A stretch of 64,000 nucleotides of DNA, from positions 21,447 to 85,446 of the forward strand of contig CAKQDA010000010.1 in NCBI GenBank assembly GCA_934218695.1, in the 5' to 3' direction. The notes beneath the pieces are model-generated. The model had not been told where the DNA came from. It saw only the letters and a list, made by a program, of their open reading frames with translations, and made no database searches. This stretch comes from an uncultured Succinivibrio sp. (GTDB lineage Bacteria > Pseudomonadota > Gammaproteobacteria > Enterobacterales > Succinivibrionaceae). Every line of letters begins with the position of its first letter. Within the stretch, counting starts at the first letter, position 1. Position numbers and translations under genes: made by a program. Shown here piece after piece: positions 55,534-64,000 of the stretch.

Positions 55534-57471
55534 TTAAATAGCGGCAGTGGCCTTGTTAAGCCAGTTAATTTCATCTTCAGTTAAAGAGGTAGCTGCGTTA
55601 GTAATTACATTATTTACGTTCTGATGGTAATTGTTAAGCCATTCTATTTCTTTTTGTGATAAAAGCTCTTTATCAATAAATCTCTTATCAAAAGGAACCA
55701 GTGTTAGAGGAGAAAAACACAGCATGTGCTGCATTCCAGGAAGAGTACACTGCATTACAACCAGCAGGTTTTCAAGTCTGATTCCGAATTCTCCCTCTTT
55801 GTAGTATCCAGGTTCATCAGACAGAACCATGCCTGGAACTAATGGTACTGTAGACCTTCTTGAAGAGATGGTTTGTGGACCTTCATGCACTGAAAGCACG
55901 TGTCCTACTCCATGTCCTGTACCGTGAGCAAAATCAAAACCGCATTCCCATAAAGGGCGTCTTGCAATAGCATCAATCTGAAGTCCTGAGGTTCCCTTAG
56001 GGAAGATTAAAGATGCTAGGGCAATGTGAGATTTCAATACAAGAGTGTACATTCTCTTTATTTCATCAGTCAGATGAGGCCCCACAAGAATAGTTCTTGT
56101 GATGTCTGTAGTGCCTTCAATGAAATGAGCTCCGCTATCAATAAGATATAAGCTGTCCTTGCCTAATGCTCTTGGTGTGGATTCATTCTCATGATTGTAG
56201 TGGCACATTGCAGCATTAGGTCCTAAAGCGGAAATTGTTGCAAATGACGGCTCTATAAAACCAGCCTCAACTTTTCTAAAACTTAATGCTCGTGCTGCAA
56301 GTTCAGCTTCATCAACTCCTTCAACTCTTCTGAAAAATGCCTCATCACTCTCTGTAGGCTTATCTAATGAAGTAAGATTGTCAAGCCAGGAAAGGAATCG
56401 GCACATTGCAATACCGTCTTTAATATGAGCTTTGTATTCACCTGCAACTTCAATGTGGTTTTTGCATGCTTTTGGCATTTGGCACAGGCCCAAGCCTTCA
56501 GAAACCTTAGCACCGCCAGTGTACAGCTTTGTCATGATGTGAGCGTTGGTGGTTTCAGGATCCACATAAACTGTACATGATGATGAACATAATCTGTCCA
56601 GTACATCGTCAAATGCATCTTCAGGGAAGATATCAATATGACCGATATGTTCCTGCAACTGATCCTGCAGATTCTCATCTTTAAAGTGATTTGGATTGAT
56701 ATACCACTCCAGGGCTTCATTTGAGTAGGCAACCATTTTGCAGTTGATAACAGGAAGATAAGCTCTATCCCTGCCCCTGATGTTCAGTAACCAGCAAATG
56801 CTCTCTGGATCACAGATTACTGTGGCATCCAAATCCTTATCTCTTAAGGTTTGTGCTATGAGCTGCCTTTTTTGAGGACTTGGACATCCGTTATATTCAT
56901 CAGGAAAAATTGAAATCTCTGAAATTACAGGATCTGGTCTGTCTGTCCAGATTTTATCTACAAGGTTGCTCTCTGTTGCTACCAGGTTTATGTTGTTCAT
57001 TCCCAACTCATTCTTTATAGAGAGGTATTCTTTATAGCTTACACAGTTAATATCGATTCCAACTGTTGAATTTTTGGGCATTACTGATGAAAGCCATTTA
57101 GACGGTTTAATTTTGGCTAGATCAAAATCCTGAAAGATATCACTGTCTATCTGTTCTTTTACCTGTACAACGTATCTTCCGTCAACAAAAACTGCGCAGT
57201 CTCTGTCTACAGGTATTCCGTATTCTGTATTATCGAGGCTTATTTCGATACTTTTGTCATTAATATCAAGATCATCACGTGTAATAACAGCATAACCTGC
57301 GCTTCCTGTAAAGCCGGTAATGTACTTTAGTCTTTCCTCATCTTCATTGAGTTCATAAGACAGGTATTCATCATCATGAGAAATAATAAGTGCATCAAGA
57401 TCGTTCTGATCTAGAAGTTCTCTTAATGAAGCAAGTCTTTGTCTAAAGACACTGATATTCTGATCCGACAT
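55534..57471 (-). CDS. Xaa-Pro aminopeptidase (M24B family)
   Basis: It removes an N-terminal residue linked to proline. At 645 residues it is the three-domain type, larger than E. coli PepP (441): two creatinase-like domains (about 10-300) and a pita-bread catalytic domain. The metal ligands are all visible in LIDSGAHFIEGTTDITRT, FAHGTGHGVGH, SVHEGPQ and GIRLENLLVV. I start at 57471, preceded by GAGA; the frame extends to 57495. It follows the same strand as pssA by 15 bases. Confidence 0.92.
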   Translation of the reverse strand: MSDQNISVFRQRLASLRELLDQNDLDALIISHDDEYLSYELNEDEERLKYITGFTGSAGYAVITRDDLDINDKSIEISLDNTEYGIPVDRDCAVFVDGRYVVQVKEQIDSDIFQDFDLAKIKPSKWLSSVMPKNSTVGIDINCVSYKEYLSIKNELGMNNINLVATESNLVDKIWTDRPDPVISEISIFPDEYNGCPSPQKRQLIAQTLRDKDLDATVICDPESICWLLNIRGRDRAYLPVINCKMVAYSNEALEWYINPNHFKDENLQDQLQEHIGHIDIFPEDAFDDVLDRLCSSSCTVYVDPETTNAHIMTKLYTGGAKVSEGLGLCQMPKACKNHIEVAGEYKAHIKDGIAMCRFLSWLDNLTSLDKPTESDEAFFRRVEGVDEAELAARALSFRKVEAGFIEPSFATISALGPNAAMCHYNHENESTPRALGKDSLYLIDSGAHFIEGTTDITRTILVGPHLTDEIKRMYTLVLKSHIALASLIFPKGTSGLQIDAIARRPLWECGFDFAHGTGHGVGHVLSVHEGPQTISSRRSTVPLVPGMVLSDEPGYYKEGEFGIRLENLLVVMQCTLPGMQHMLCFSPLTLVPFDKRFIDKELLSQKEIEWLNNYHQNVNNVITNAATSLTEDEINWLNKATAAI

Positions 57472-57615
57472 AATTTTCTCGTTTTTTAATGCCATAACAT
57501 ACGGTATTTAATGCGTTTTATTATGCATGATCTTAGCACATACGCCTATATCTATCAAAAAACGATGCCTTTTCAGTGTACAATCATGGAAAAGTAAAAT
57601 TTTTGATAGGAAAGA

Positions 57616-59679
57616 ATGATTATGACAGAAATTAAAGATAATCCATTATTGAATTATAGTGGACTGCCTCCTTTCTCTCAGGTGAAGCCTGAACATGTTA
57701 AAAATGCGGTAGAAACAGCCATAGAAAGGTGTAAAAAACAGATCATTGAATTATCTGAAAAATATAAAAACGAGCCTACCTGGGATAATGTTATTTCTCC
57801 AATTGAGGAATGCGAGGATCGTTTATCTAAGGTATGGTCTGTGGTTTCTCATTTAAACTCTGTAAATAACACTCCAGAATTAAGACAGGCTCATGATGGT
57901 TGTTTACCTGTTCTGTCACAGTTCTATTCATGGTTCGGTCAGTACAAGCCATATTTTGAGGTTTTAAAGAAGATCCAGTCTTCTGATGCTTTTGGAAGGT
58001 TATCAATTCCCCAGCAAAAGGCTGTCAAAAATGCTATTAGGGATTTCAGATTAACTGGTGTGGATTTAAATGAGGCAGATCAGAAGAAATTTGCAGAAAT
58101 TTCTGCCAGACTGAGTGAACTGACCTCAAAATTTTCAAATAACGTTCTCGATGCAACTCATGGTTACACTCTTCACGTAACCGACAAAGACAAGTTAAAA
58201 GGACTCCCTGAAAGTGCCTTAAAACTTGCTAGTGCAGAAGCTTCTGAACGTAAGCTTGAAGGGTATGTCTTTACTCTGGAAATGCCTTCTTACTTGCCTT
58301 TTCTTACACACTGTGAGAACAGAGATTTAAGAAAAGAGCTTTATGTGGCATATAACACCCGTTCTTCTGAAATAGGGCCAAATGCCTGTAAATGGGATAA
58401 CGCAAAAATAATGGAAGAGATCCTTTCATTGCGACATAAAGAGGCAAAACTGTTAGGCTTTGACTCTTATGCTCATTTATCACTTGCAACAAAAATGGCT
58501 GACACTCCAGAGACCGTAGTCGGTTTCTTAGAGGATCTTGCTAAAAAATCCCACGCTCAGGGCGAAAGGGAAATTGCAACACTGCGAGAGTACGCTAAAA
58601 AGAATGGTGTGGACGATTTACAGCCATGGGATATTGCTTATTATTCTGAAAAACTGCGTCAGGAGAAGTTCTCATACTCTGAAGAGGAATTACGTCCGTA
58701 CTTTCCTGAGAATAAAGTAATTGAAGGTATGTTTGAATGTGCTCACAGATTATATGGCATTACCTTAAAGAAGCGACTGGGCATTGACGTCTGGAATGAG
58801 AATGTAAAGTGCTTTGATGTCTATGAGGATAAATATGGGGCCAAGATAGGTTCCCTGTTTATGGATCTGTATGCACGCCCTGGTAAAAATGGCGGTGCAT
58901 GGATGGATGAGTGCCTAACACGCCGTTATCGTGATGATGGTTCTCTGCAGTTGCCTGTCGCATACCTTATATGCAATTTTACAAGACCTGTAAACAGCAG
59001 CATCACTGAATTAACACATGATGAAGTCGTAACTATTTTCCATGAGTTCGGTCATTCTCTAAATCAGCTTTTAACCAGAATTGATATTGCAGACGTTTCT
59101 GGTATCAACGGTGTGCCATGGGATGCTGTTGAGCTTCCAAGTCAGTTCAATGAGAATTTTGCCTGGCAGGAAGAGGTATTAAACTTCTTATCAGGACATG
59201 TAAAAACAGGTAAACCTCTGCCTAAAGATAAACTGGATGCTATTCTGGCAGCAAAGAATTTTGAATCAGCAATGTCAATGCTCCGTCAGATAGAATTTGC
59301 ACTGTTCGACTTTAGAATTCACTTAGAATACGATCCTGAAAAAGGCGGGAGAATATTTGAGATCCTGAACGAAGTTAAAGAACAGGTTGCGGTTGTTCCT
59401 AACTTTAAAGACAGTCGCTTCCCTAATAATTTTACTCATATTTTCTCTGGTGGGTATGCTGCAGGGTACTACAGTTACAAGTGGGCTGAGGTTTTAGCTG
59501 CCGACGCATTCTCTCTGTTTGAAGAAAAGGGCATCTTTAATCGCAGTGTCGGAAAGAGTTTTGAAGAGTTAATCCTTGCTTGTGGTGGTGCTTCAGATCC
59601 TTTAAAGAACTTTGAAGAGTTCAGAGGAAGAAAACCTAGCGTGGATGCACTGTTAAAGCAAAGTGGCATTGAACAGTAG
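57616..59679 (+). CDS. prlC: Oligopeptidase A
   Basis: A cytosolic zinc metallopeptidase of family M3 that degrades signal peptides and other short peptides. The 687 residues (E. coli 680) contain the zinc site TIFHEFGHSLNQLL, a downstream Glu in the family spacing, and a C-terminal YKWAEVLAADAFS segment. It starts divergent from the aminopeptidase gene, with AGGAAAG before the ATG. Two peptidases side by side suggest a peptide turnover locus. Confidence 0.96.
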   Translation: MIMTEIKDNPLLNYSGLPPFSQVKPEHVKNAVETAIERCKKQIIELSEKYKNEPTWDNVISPIEECEDRLSKVWSVVSHLNSVNNTPELRQAHDGCLPVLSQFYSWFGQYKPYFEVLKKIQSSDAFGRLSIPQQKAVKNAIRDFRLTGVDLNEADQKKFAEISARLSELTSKFSNNVLDATHGYTLHVTDKDKLKGLPESALKLASAEASERKLEGYVFTLEMPSYLPFLTHCENRDLRKELYVAYNTRSSEIGPNACKWDNAKIMEEILSLRHKEAKLLGFDSYAHLSLATKMADTPETVVGFLEDLAKKSHAQGEREIATLREYAKKNGVDDLQPWDIAYYSEKLRQEKFSYSEEELRPYFPENKVIEGMFECAHRLYGITLKKRLGIDVWNENVKCFDVYEDKYGAKIGSLFMDLYARPGKNGGAWMDECLTRRYRDDGSLQLPVAYLICNFTRPVNSSITELTHDEVVTIFHEFGHSLNQLLTRIDIADVSGINGVPWDAVELPSQFNENFAWQEEVLNFLSGHVKTGKPLPKDKLDAILAAKNFESAMSMLRQIEFALFDFRIHLEYDPEKGGRIFEILNEVKEQVAVVPNFKDSRFPNNFTHIFSGGYAAGYYSYKWAEVLAADAFSLFEEKGIFNRSVGKSFEELILACGGASDPLKNFEEFRGRKPSVDALLKQSGIEQ

Positions 59680-59687
59680 GTAAAATA

Positions 59688-59779
59688 AAAGAGCAACAGA
59701 AGTTGCTCTTTAGTTGAGACAGCCTTTAAAGCTACAGTTTAGGTGGAATTGCTCCTTACAGTTCTAATTCCACCTTTTG
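59688..59779 (+). terminator. prlC terminator region
   Basis: AAAGAGCAAC-AGAA-GTTGCTCTTT (59688-59711) is a 10-bp stem-loop after prlC. A second inverted repeat AGGTGGAATT/AATTCCACCT (59741-59775) is followed by TTTTGTTTTA and lies against the converging rnb stop. Confidence 0.85.
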
Positions 59780-59781
59780 TT

Positions 59782-61794
59782 TTATCTTCTTCTGTTGAAG
59801 TTGTTTCTGTTTTTCTTAGGAGCTGCAGGATCCGGCAGAATCAGCCCACCAAAAGGTTCACTAGGAGCACCTACAACAGATCTTGTTTCCTTGTTAACCT
59901 CAACAATTCTAACCCTGATAGGATCTCCCAGGCGTTTTACCAGTTTACCCTTTACAAAAGCTTCACCGGTATCTCCTGACAGGATAAGATCTTCCTTGCT
60001 CTCGGATATAAAAGAGAATGGAACGAAGATCATTGCTCCGTTTTCAGTAAGGAGCACTTTCAGTCCGCCTCTTGAAATATCAAAAATTTCACCGTTAAAA
60101 ACAGTTTTCTTTTCTATTTCAGGCTCAAGGAATTCAACATACAGCCAATCTCTGACATCACGTTCTGCCATTCTGTTTGTGCGACGGGCATCGTTCATTT
60201 CTTTTAATAGATCTTCATCAGGAAGAGTTGGTTTTACAGTATTAACGATCAGTGACTTTAACAATCTGTGGTTTACCATGTCGCCGTACTTTCTGATAGG
60301 AGATGTCCATGTGGCATAATTTTCAACGCCTAGTGCGTAGTGAGGACCAGGTGCTATGCTGATCTCTGAGTATTCCTGAAGTTTTCTGATTCGGCTGTCT
60401 AAATAATCGTTATTGTTTTCTACAGCAAATCTTCTTATTTTGTTGTATTCTTCAATAGTATCCAATTTATCTTCATCAAAAGGACATTTTTCCTTTGTAA
60501 GAAGTTCGACTATATCTTTCTTTTTCTGCATGTCAAAACCGCAGTGGATATTGAAAATACCACTATTCAGTTTCTGAGCCAGAAAATCTCCTGCTGCAAC
60601 ATTAGATACGATCATTGCCTCCTCAACAATCTGATTGGCAATGCGTCTGTGGTTAACCTCAATATGATCTAATGCTCCGTTATCCTTCAGGACAAACTCA
60701 TAGTCAGGTCTGTTCTTGAAACTTGCAGCATGGGTCGAACGGTATTGATCTCTTACTTTCGTAAATTCAACGAGTAATGACAAAACCGGTTTAATTTTGT
60801 CATCTGGTACGAATTTAGCTTCAGGGACTCCTTCAAGATAATCTGATATTTCATTATAGATTAGCTTGCCGTGTGACTGGATTTTTGCAAGCTTGAATAC
60901 GGTTTTGTCTTTTAGTAGCTCTCCGTCTTTAGTAATGGTCATAATGCCTACCAGCGCAGGTCTTGACTCATCAGACCTGAGAGAACACAGATTCTGTGAG
61001 AGAATTCTAGGCAACATTGGAATATCTCTGCCAGGCAGATAAATTGAGAATGCTCTGTGTGCTGCCAGGTGATTTAAAGGTGTGTTCTCTGAAATATACC
61101 CTGTAGGATCTGCAATTGCAGTATATAGCCTGTAATTGTCGCCATCTTTTTCTATATAAAGAGCATCATCCATGTCTTCAGTATGCTCTGAATCGATGGT
61201 GACAAATGGGACAGCTGACAAATCTTCTCTTGGAAGAGAATCCTCTAAAAAGTTAAACTCAGCATCTTCTGGTTCTGCTAAAGGCAGGTCATAACGTCTA
61301 AGACTTACAGTCCAAGGGGCTTTTGGATCATTCTTTTTACAGATAAACTCGTCTAATGAGGCTCTAAAAAATTTTTTTTCTAGAGGATGGGAGGAAAGAT
61401 TACAGATTACCCAGTCGCCATTCTCCAGTTTCTGTGATTTATCCTTACGATGGTCATCAGCCAGCATCTTGATATTGATACATGGATGATCCGGAATGAT
61501 GTTTAATTTTCCACCAACATACAGAACTTTGCCTACGAATCTTTTTAAGTATGCATCAATCAACTTTTCTGGAACAGCGTGACTCTTTCCGTTGCCGTCA
61601 TCTTCAATTACAGCTCTGATTCTGTCTCCATTAACGACATTTTTCATATCATTCGGTGTGATGAAGAAAGATTCTCTGTCAACTTCAAGAAAACCGAAAC
61701 CTCTGTCTGATGCCTTAACAAAACCTTCTTTTTTTACTTTTTCTTTTTCAAATGTATTCTTTAACTGACGTAAAGCAGGATCGTCAAATAACAT
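59782..61794 (-). CDS. rnb: Exoribonuclease II
   Basis: A processive 3'-5' exoribonuclease that degrades unstructured mRNA. Cold-shock domains (about 25-190) precede the RNB catalytic domain, in which TIDSEHTEDMDDALYIEKDG holds the metal-binding aspartates. WTSPIRKYGDMVNHRLLK and a C-terminal S1 domain follow. I start at the ATG at 61794, preceded by GGAGAT, giving 670 residues (E. coli 644). The extra length is a polar C-terminal tail. A single gene. Confidence 0.95.
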   Translation of the reverse strand: MLFDDPALRQLKNTFEKEKVKKEGFVKASDRGFGFLEVDRESFFITPNDMKNVVNGDRIRAVIEDDGNGKSHAVPEKLIDAYLKRFVGKVLYVGGKLNIIPDHPCINIKMLADDHRKDKSQKLENGDWVICNLSSHPLEKKFFRASLDEFICKKNDPKAPWTVSLRRYDLPLAEPEDAEFNFLEDSLPREDLSAVPFVTIDSEHTEDMDDALYIEKDGDNYRLYTAIADPTGYISENTPLNHLAAHRAFSIYLPGRDIPMLPRILSQNLCSLRSDESRPALVGIMTITKDGELLKDKTVFKLAKIQSHGKLIYNEISDYLEGVPEAKFVPDDKIKPVLSLLVEFTKVRDQYRSTHAASFKNRPDYEFVLKDNGALDHIEVNHRRIANQIVEEAMIVSNVAAGDFLAQKLNSGIFNIHCGFDMQKKKDIVELLTKEKCPFDEDKLDTIEEYNKIRRFAVENNNDYLDSRIRKLQEYSEISIAPGPHYALGVENYATWTSPIRKYGDMVNHRLLKSLIVNTVKPTLPDEDLLKEMNDARRTNRMAERDVRDWLYVEFLEPEIEKKTVFNGEIFDISRGGLKVLLTENGAMIFVPFSFISESKEDLILSGDTGEAFVKGKLVKRLGDPIRVRIVEVNKETRSVVGAPSEPFGGLILPDPAAPKKNRNNFNRRR

Positions 61795-61933
61795 GCTTAT
61801 CTCCAAAATAAATTTTCAACGCAGATTATACAATGATGAGGGGCTGTTTTCTGATTTTTGAGAAAAAACAGGATAAAAGTGCAAGAGATCAATTAGAATA
61901 GTGAAATGATTAAGTTATGTCCTAACAATATGT

Positions 61934-62863
61934 ATGAACAAAGAAAATAAAATCAATCCAAGGTATCTTTCGCTGTTTTATGCCTTAACTAATTGCGCTT
62001 TAGGCTGTGCGATCGGCTTTTATTATGGCGAAGTGTCATTTAGAACTGTTGTTGTTGCTGTGGCCATTATCATCTGTGGTGGTGGTATTCAGTCTTTATG
62101 TAATTTTTCTATTGATTACTCCAGAGCTTACAGAAAACACCGTTTGGATAAACAGAAAGGTTTCATGACTCCAATTATGATAGGTGAAATTTCTCTAACA
62201 CAGCTAAGAAAAAGGATGGCTCTCATTACTCTCCTGATAGCGGTGTTTGGTGCAGTATCCATCTATCTGGCCGTTGGATCAAATATTCAGCTTTTATCGT
62301 GGTTTATCTTTTTGTGTGCCTTATCTATTCTTTTGGCTCTTTTTTACACTACAAGCAGTATTTATTTGTATAAAGGTATGGGGGCTATTGCAATTTTTGT
62401 TATCTTTGGAATGATTTCGATTCTAGGCTCACAGTTTATTATCGTGGCAGCATCTAATGAAACCATAGATTTATATCCTGATGCATATTTACTGGCTGTA
62501 AGTGCAGCAGCAAGCTCACTTATTATTCTGTATGTCAGAAGCATCAGATCCAATGTCAGAGAAAAGGCAAAAACCATAGGTCAGGTTATCGGTTACGAAA
62601 TTTCAACAATTTACCTCATTGCTTTAGTCGCCGTGAATATAGCGTTTTCAGTTCTGGCCTGCATCACTTCTCACAGAGCCTTGGAGTCTCTGTTTATAAT
62701 CGCCGGATTTATCCCTATGGTTTACTTTGTGTATACAATTTTAAGATATAAGAATAAATCAAATTTGCTGAAAAAGCGTTTTAATGAATTGATGTTAAGC
62801 TGTTCCTTCAATAATCTAATCTGGATAATTGTATTGGTGGCAGACTTCTGGATTTATTATTAA
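61934..62863 (+). CDS. MenA-like UbiA-family protein lacking metal-binding residues
   Basis: A 309-residue protein with about nine membrane helices. It matches the adjacent MenA without gaps over the regions compared (ALTNCALGCA, GSISLTALRK versus GEISLTQLRK, FYTT, C-terminal IIVLVADFWIYY). The first Asp motif of MenA (NFADDYGDACKSAD, residues 57-70) reads NFSIDYSRAYRKHR, so only one of four aspartates remains. The second (MRDIAEDR) reads IRSNVREK with both lost. It looks like a catalytically dead paralogue from tandem duplication. The start ATG lacks a clear ribosome site. Confidence 0.85.
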   Translation: MNKENKINPRYLSLFYALTNCALGCAIGFYYGEVSFRTVVVAVAIIICGGGIQSLCNFSIDYSRAYRKHRLDKQKGFMTPIMIGEISLTQLRKRMALITLLIAVFGAVSIYLAVGSNIQLLSWFIFLCALSILLALFYTTSSIYLYKGMGAIAIFVIFGMISILGSQFIIVAASNETIDLYPDAYLLAVSAAASSLIILYVRSIRSNVREKAKTIGQVIGYEISTIYLIALVAVNIAFSVLACITSHRALESLFIIAGFIPMVYFVYTILRYKNKSNLLKKRFNELMLSCSFNNLIWIIVLVADFWIYY

Positions 62864-62909
62864 CAGGTTTCGTTGAATAAAATAATATAGCTTAAAAAAG
62901 AGATATGAC

Positions 62910-63848
62910 ATGTTAAAAGACTGGCTTAGTGAAATTCGATTAAAATCATTGCTTTTAGCTTTAACCAACTGCGCACTGGGCTGTGCTTTAGGTTATTACT
63001 ATGGCAACGTTACTCCTTATACTCTTTTTGCCGGTTTTCTGATTGTGGCAACTGGTGTCCTGTTACAGATTTTAAGTAATTTTGCTGATGACTATGGTGA
63101 TGCGTGCAAGAGTGCAGATGGCCCTAACCGTTTAGGGCCTATCAGGGCTGTAATGCTAGGATCTATTTCTCTTACTGCTTTAAGAAAGTCTATGGCTACA
63201 GTAACTCTGCTTGCAACAGTGTGCGGTACCTTAGCTCTGTTTATGTCTGTAGGTAACAATATTGAAGTTTTAGCGTGGTTTGTATTCACAGGTGTAGCAG
63301 CCGTTCTTGCTGCGATTTTTTACACTATTGGAATGGCATATGGCTATAAAGGTTTTGGTGATGTTGCTGTTTTTATTTTCTTTGGTTTAGTAGCTGTTAT
63401 AGGTTCACAGATCCTGGTTTTAGGCGCAAGCGATCAGGGAGTTGATCTGTTTCCTGATTCCTTCCTGCTGGGCCTGACTGCAGGGGCGCAGACTGTGATG
63501 GTATTACATGTCGCTTCAATGAGAGATATTGCTGAAGATAGACTATCAGGAAAGAAAACCATCGCTGCACGTCTAGGACCTAAGATGTCTGCTGTTTATC
63601 TTATCGTGCTGTTTGCCTTTTCTGCTGTTACATCATTAAGCGCCTGTTTCTTCTCTCATAAGTTCTGGGAATGTTTTATCGTAATTTTTGCTCTGCTACC
63701 GCTTGCTGCGGCTACTTACCGAGCTTCTGTTCACTGTGAGGATGGTAAGGCTGTAGCTAAAGAGCGTAAATACACTCTGATTGGATGTGCCTTTCATAAT
63801 ATTGTTTGGATGATGCTGTTAACCTTAGATTACTGGTTTTATTACTAG
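62910..63848 (+). CDS. menA: 1,4-dihydroxy-2-naphthoate prenyltransferase
   Basis: It attaches the isoprenoid chain to dihydroxynaphthoate, a membrane step of menaquinone synthesis. The 312 residues (E. coli 308) have the Mg-pyrophosphate motifs NFADDYGDACKSAD (residues 57-70) and MRDIAEDRLSGKKTIAARLG (from 204), plus YGYKGFGDVAVFIFFG. Menaquinone is the electron carrier to fumarate reductase in anaerobic growth. It lies 46 bases after its degenerate paralogue, in one transcript. Confidence 0.95.
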   Translation: MLKDWLSEIRLKSLLLALTNCALGCALGYYYGNVTPYTLFAGFLIVATGVLLQILSNFADDYGDACKSADGPNRLGPIRAVMLGSISLTALRKSMATVTLLATVCGTLALFMSVGNNIEVLAWFVFTGVAAVLAAIFYTIGMAYGYKGFGDVAVFIFFGLVAVIGSQILVLGASDQGVDLFPDSFLLGLTAGAQTVMVLHVASMRDIAEDRLSGKKTIAARLGPKMSAVYLIVLFAFSAVTSLSACFFSHKFWECFIVIFALLPLAAATYRASVHCEDGKAVAKERKYTLIGCAFHNIVWMMLLTLDYWFYY

Positions 63849-64000
63849 TTTTCAGGTTCTGTTTTGCAGATCCTGTCCTTTTAAAGGTAAATCTTCAAGG
63901 TTATGTTTTAACCATGTTTTAAAGGTTCTTCCGCAAAAGTGTTGCTACCTAAAAATAGGTAGTGAAAATTGTCATTAAGATCTTAATAAAAAAGGTCGTT
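63849..64000. other. Window tail without assigned gene
   Basis: 152 bases downstream of menA. CTACCTA-AAAA-TAGGTAG (63945-63962) is a perfect small hairpin without a T run. A minus-strand frame of about 30 codons with a GRTFKTWLKHNL stretch is open here, but I cannot assign it. Confidence 0.4.

Noticed and set aside
63870..63950. Short minus-strand frame with CGRTFKTWLKH, considered as a transposase zinc ribbon
   Set aside because: Only one cysteine of the ribbon is present and the frame is closed by a stop; the evidence is too thin.

Overview
The window looks like a stretch of chromosome from a low-GC gammaproteobacterium, about 64 kb almost fully packed with housekeeping genes. Protein sequences and gene neighbourhoods (yibN-secB-gpsA, hslR-hslO, gmk-rpoZ-spoT, dut-coaBC, rpmB-rpmG, glnL-glnG near typA, glyQ-glyS) follow the arrangement found around the replication origin in Escherichia coli and its relatives. 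Central carbon genes (ATP-type PEP carboxykinase with codon use typical of high expression, menaquinone synthesis) and Haemophilus-like lipid A-core genes (opsX-type heptosyltransferase plus Kdo kinase) would suit a fermentative, succinate-forming anaerobe such as a member of the Succinivibrionaceae. That assignment is inference. An 18-bp perfect parS-like palindrome at the left edge supports an origin-proximal position.

Layout. 1-3.7 kb: glycyl-tRNA synthetase, tusA, tRNA-Thr. 4-12.2 kb: mutM, coaD and a lipopolysaccharide inner-core set (opsX-like, kdkA, waaA, waaF, hldD), then glpG. 12.3-19.5 kb: gpmI, yibN-secB-gpsA, nfuA, pckA, greB. 19.5-22.4 kb: a low-complexity protein and pdxJ-ribB-bioH. 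22.6-25.1 kb is the only clearly decaying stretch: ribokinase, an rbsD interrupted by one stop codon, an orphan ORF and a frameshifted IS66-type transposase remnant. 25-35 kb: MFS exporter, hslR-hslO, nudE, argF-argG-argH, a NifI-like PII protein, coaBC-dut, rpmB-rpmG. 35.5-43.6 kb: ompA, COG0523 GTPase, lysophospholipase-like hydrolase, and a run of DUF3334-yihA-gmk followed by rpoZ-spoT. 43.7-48.3 kb: ntrB-ntrC and typA. 48.6-64 kb: yihY, asmA-like, recG, pssA, aminopeptidase P, prlC, rnb, and a tandem pair of MenA-type prenyltransferases.

Most unusual observations. The NtrC protein keeps its receiver and DNA-binding parts, but its AAA+ centre has lost the sigma-54 GAFTGA loop, the Walker A lysine and the Walker B aspartate, while its partner NtrB looks intact and the operon has a sigma-70-type promoter. 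The first of the two MenA paralogues aligns without gaps to the second over the parts compared, yet has lost nearly all metal-binding aspartates, so it looks like a pseudoenzyme. A PII protein of the NifI subtype sits behind argFGH with no nif genes in view. Together, the NtrC and PII observations suggest that nitrogen control in this organism has been rewired. There is no CRISPR array, prophage or intact insertion sequence in the window.
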